Part shown: piece after piece, positions 63,599 through 64,000 of the stretch
Position numbering within the stretch: position 1 is the first letter of the stretch
Layout: every line of letters begins with the position of its first letter
Source: G965212025 sp965215765
GTDB lineage: Bacteria; Pseudomonadota; Gammaproteobacteria; Poriferisulfidales; Oxydemutatoraceae
Assembly: GCA_965215765.1 (NCBI GenBank)
Contig: OZ244118.1
Location: 682,001 to 746,000 of the forward strand
Direction: 5' to 3'
Length of the DNA stretch: 64,000 nt
Translations under genes and position numbers: made by a program
The notes under the pieces: model-generated
The model's input: only the letters and a program-made list of their open reading frames with translations
What the model was told of the DNA's origin: nothing
Databases searched by the model: none

Positions 63599-64000
63599 CT
63601 ACTGTTTGAGCAGCTCTGCCTTTTCAATCGTCACTGGCTGTTTTGGTACGTCTCTATGCCCCTTGGTTTTTCCTGTGGGTATGTCGGCAATTTTATCGAC
63701 GATACTCATGCCTTGAGTCACTTTGCCGAAAACTGCGTATCCCCATCCTTGTTGGTTTTTGCCCGTGAAATCCAGAAAACTGTTGTCAGACAGGTTAATG
63801 AAAAATTGCGAGCTTGCCGAATGGGGATCTCCGGTACGCGCCATGGCCAGGGTGCCGCGCTGGTTCTTTAAGCCGTTATGGGCTTCGTTTTGAATGTTTT
63901 TTGCAGTGGGCTTTTGTTGCATCTGTGCGGTAAATCCCCCGCCCTGGATAACAAAGCCAGAAATGACGCGGTGAAAAATCGTGTGGTCATAAAAACCACT
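63599..64000 (-). CDS. ppiB: Cyclophilin-type peptidyl-prolyl isomerase, 5' end outside window
   Basis: The last 133 codons of a cyclophilin; the coding frame is open to the window edge. GFYDHTIFHRVISGFVIQGG, LAMARTGDPHSASSQFFINL and AVFGKVTQGMSIVDKI contain the catalytic Arg and the Phe/Gln core. Cytoplasmic PpiB or periplasmic PpiA cannot be told apart without the N-terminus; the position next to lpxH favours PpiB. Confidence 0.88.
   Translation of the reverse strand, partial: SGFYDHTIFHRVISGFVIQGGGFTAQMQQKPTAKNIQNEAHNGLKNQRGTLAMARTGDPHSASSQFFINLSDNSFLDFTGKNQQGWGYAVFGKVTQGMSIVDKIADIPTGKTKGHRDVPKQPVTIEKAELLKQ

Noticed and set aside
1..64000. Insertion sequence or transposon as the source of repeats
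   Set aside because: No transposase fragment, terminal inverted repeats or target duplications seen at the repeat borders I inspected.

Overview
The window is chromosomal DNA of a gammaproteobacterium. The evidence is gene content and order: mrdA-rodA-mltB-rlpA-dacA; mutL-miaA; mrcA divergent from aroK-aroB; and trpF-trpB-trpA-accD-folC-dedD-cvpA-purF, together with stand-alone LpxH and BCCT-type osmolyte uptake. I cannot name the genus. There is no phage, transposase, integrase, rRNA, tRNA or CRISPR array that I can support.

Layout. 1-1520: MurNAc recycling pair amgK (damaged) and murU. 1634-4495: large secreted protein with a calcium-type repeat and a C-terminal anchor domain, followed by an 11-copy repeat array (4497-6110). 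6273-14523, minus strand: cell elongation cluster grxD, ppa, mrdA, rodA, mltB, rlpA, dacA, dat. 15187-16737: lone hyuB. 17130-20027, plus strand: strong promoter, a 25-residue membrane peptide, a PuuD-like membrane protein, then argD-argF. 20260-26254, minus strand: mutL and miaA, flanked and separated by repeat arrays. 26388-27197: stand-alone RibD-C-type reductase. 27200-40044, minus strand: tandem array of eleven related single-pass membrane protein genes with conserved spacers, ending in aroB-aroK. 41987-44368: mrcA. 44585-48845: tatD with four extra 5' fragments upstream and five extra 3' junction copies downstream. 48846-52017, minus strand: porin plus BCCT transporter. 52686-62499, plus strand: trp/acc/fol/pur block, an L,D-transpeptidase and glycerate kinase. 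62768-64000, minus strand: lpxH and a cyclophilin.

Two things stand out. First, at about ten separate places a short block covering a gene junction (the end or start of a gene plus the intergenic DNA) has been tandemly copied 1 to about 11 extra times. In most cases one intact gene copy is kept; amgK, and perhaps the 3' end of the large secreted-protein gene, are exceptions. At three same-strand junctions the copy makes a small in-frame chimera joining the start of the downstream gene to the end of the upstream gene (MurU-AmgK, RodA-PBP2, CvpA-DedD). Second, the array at 27.5-40.0 kb is an expanded family that I do not recognise. It has three subfamilies, an internal 17-residue repeat expansion in one member, decayed members, and a partial aroB copy trapped inside it. 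It looks as if it grew by the same tandem-duplication process.

Many genes in the window build or remodel the envelope (PBP2, RodA, MltB, RlpA, DacA, Dat, PBP1A, MurU, LpxH, an L,D-transpeptidase, DedD). The pilMNOPQ operon that usually lies between mrcA and aroK in gammaproteobacteria is absent here.
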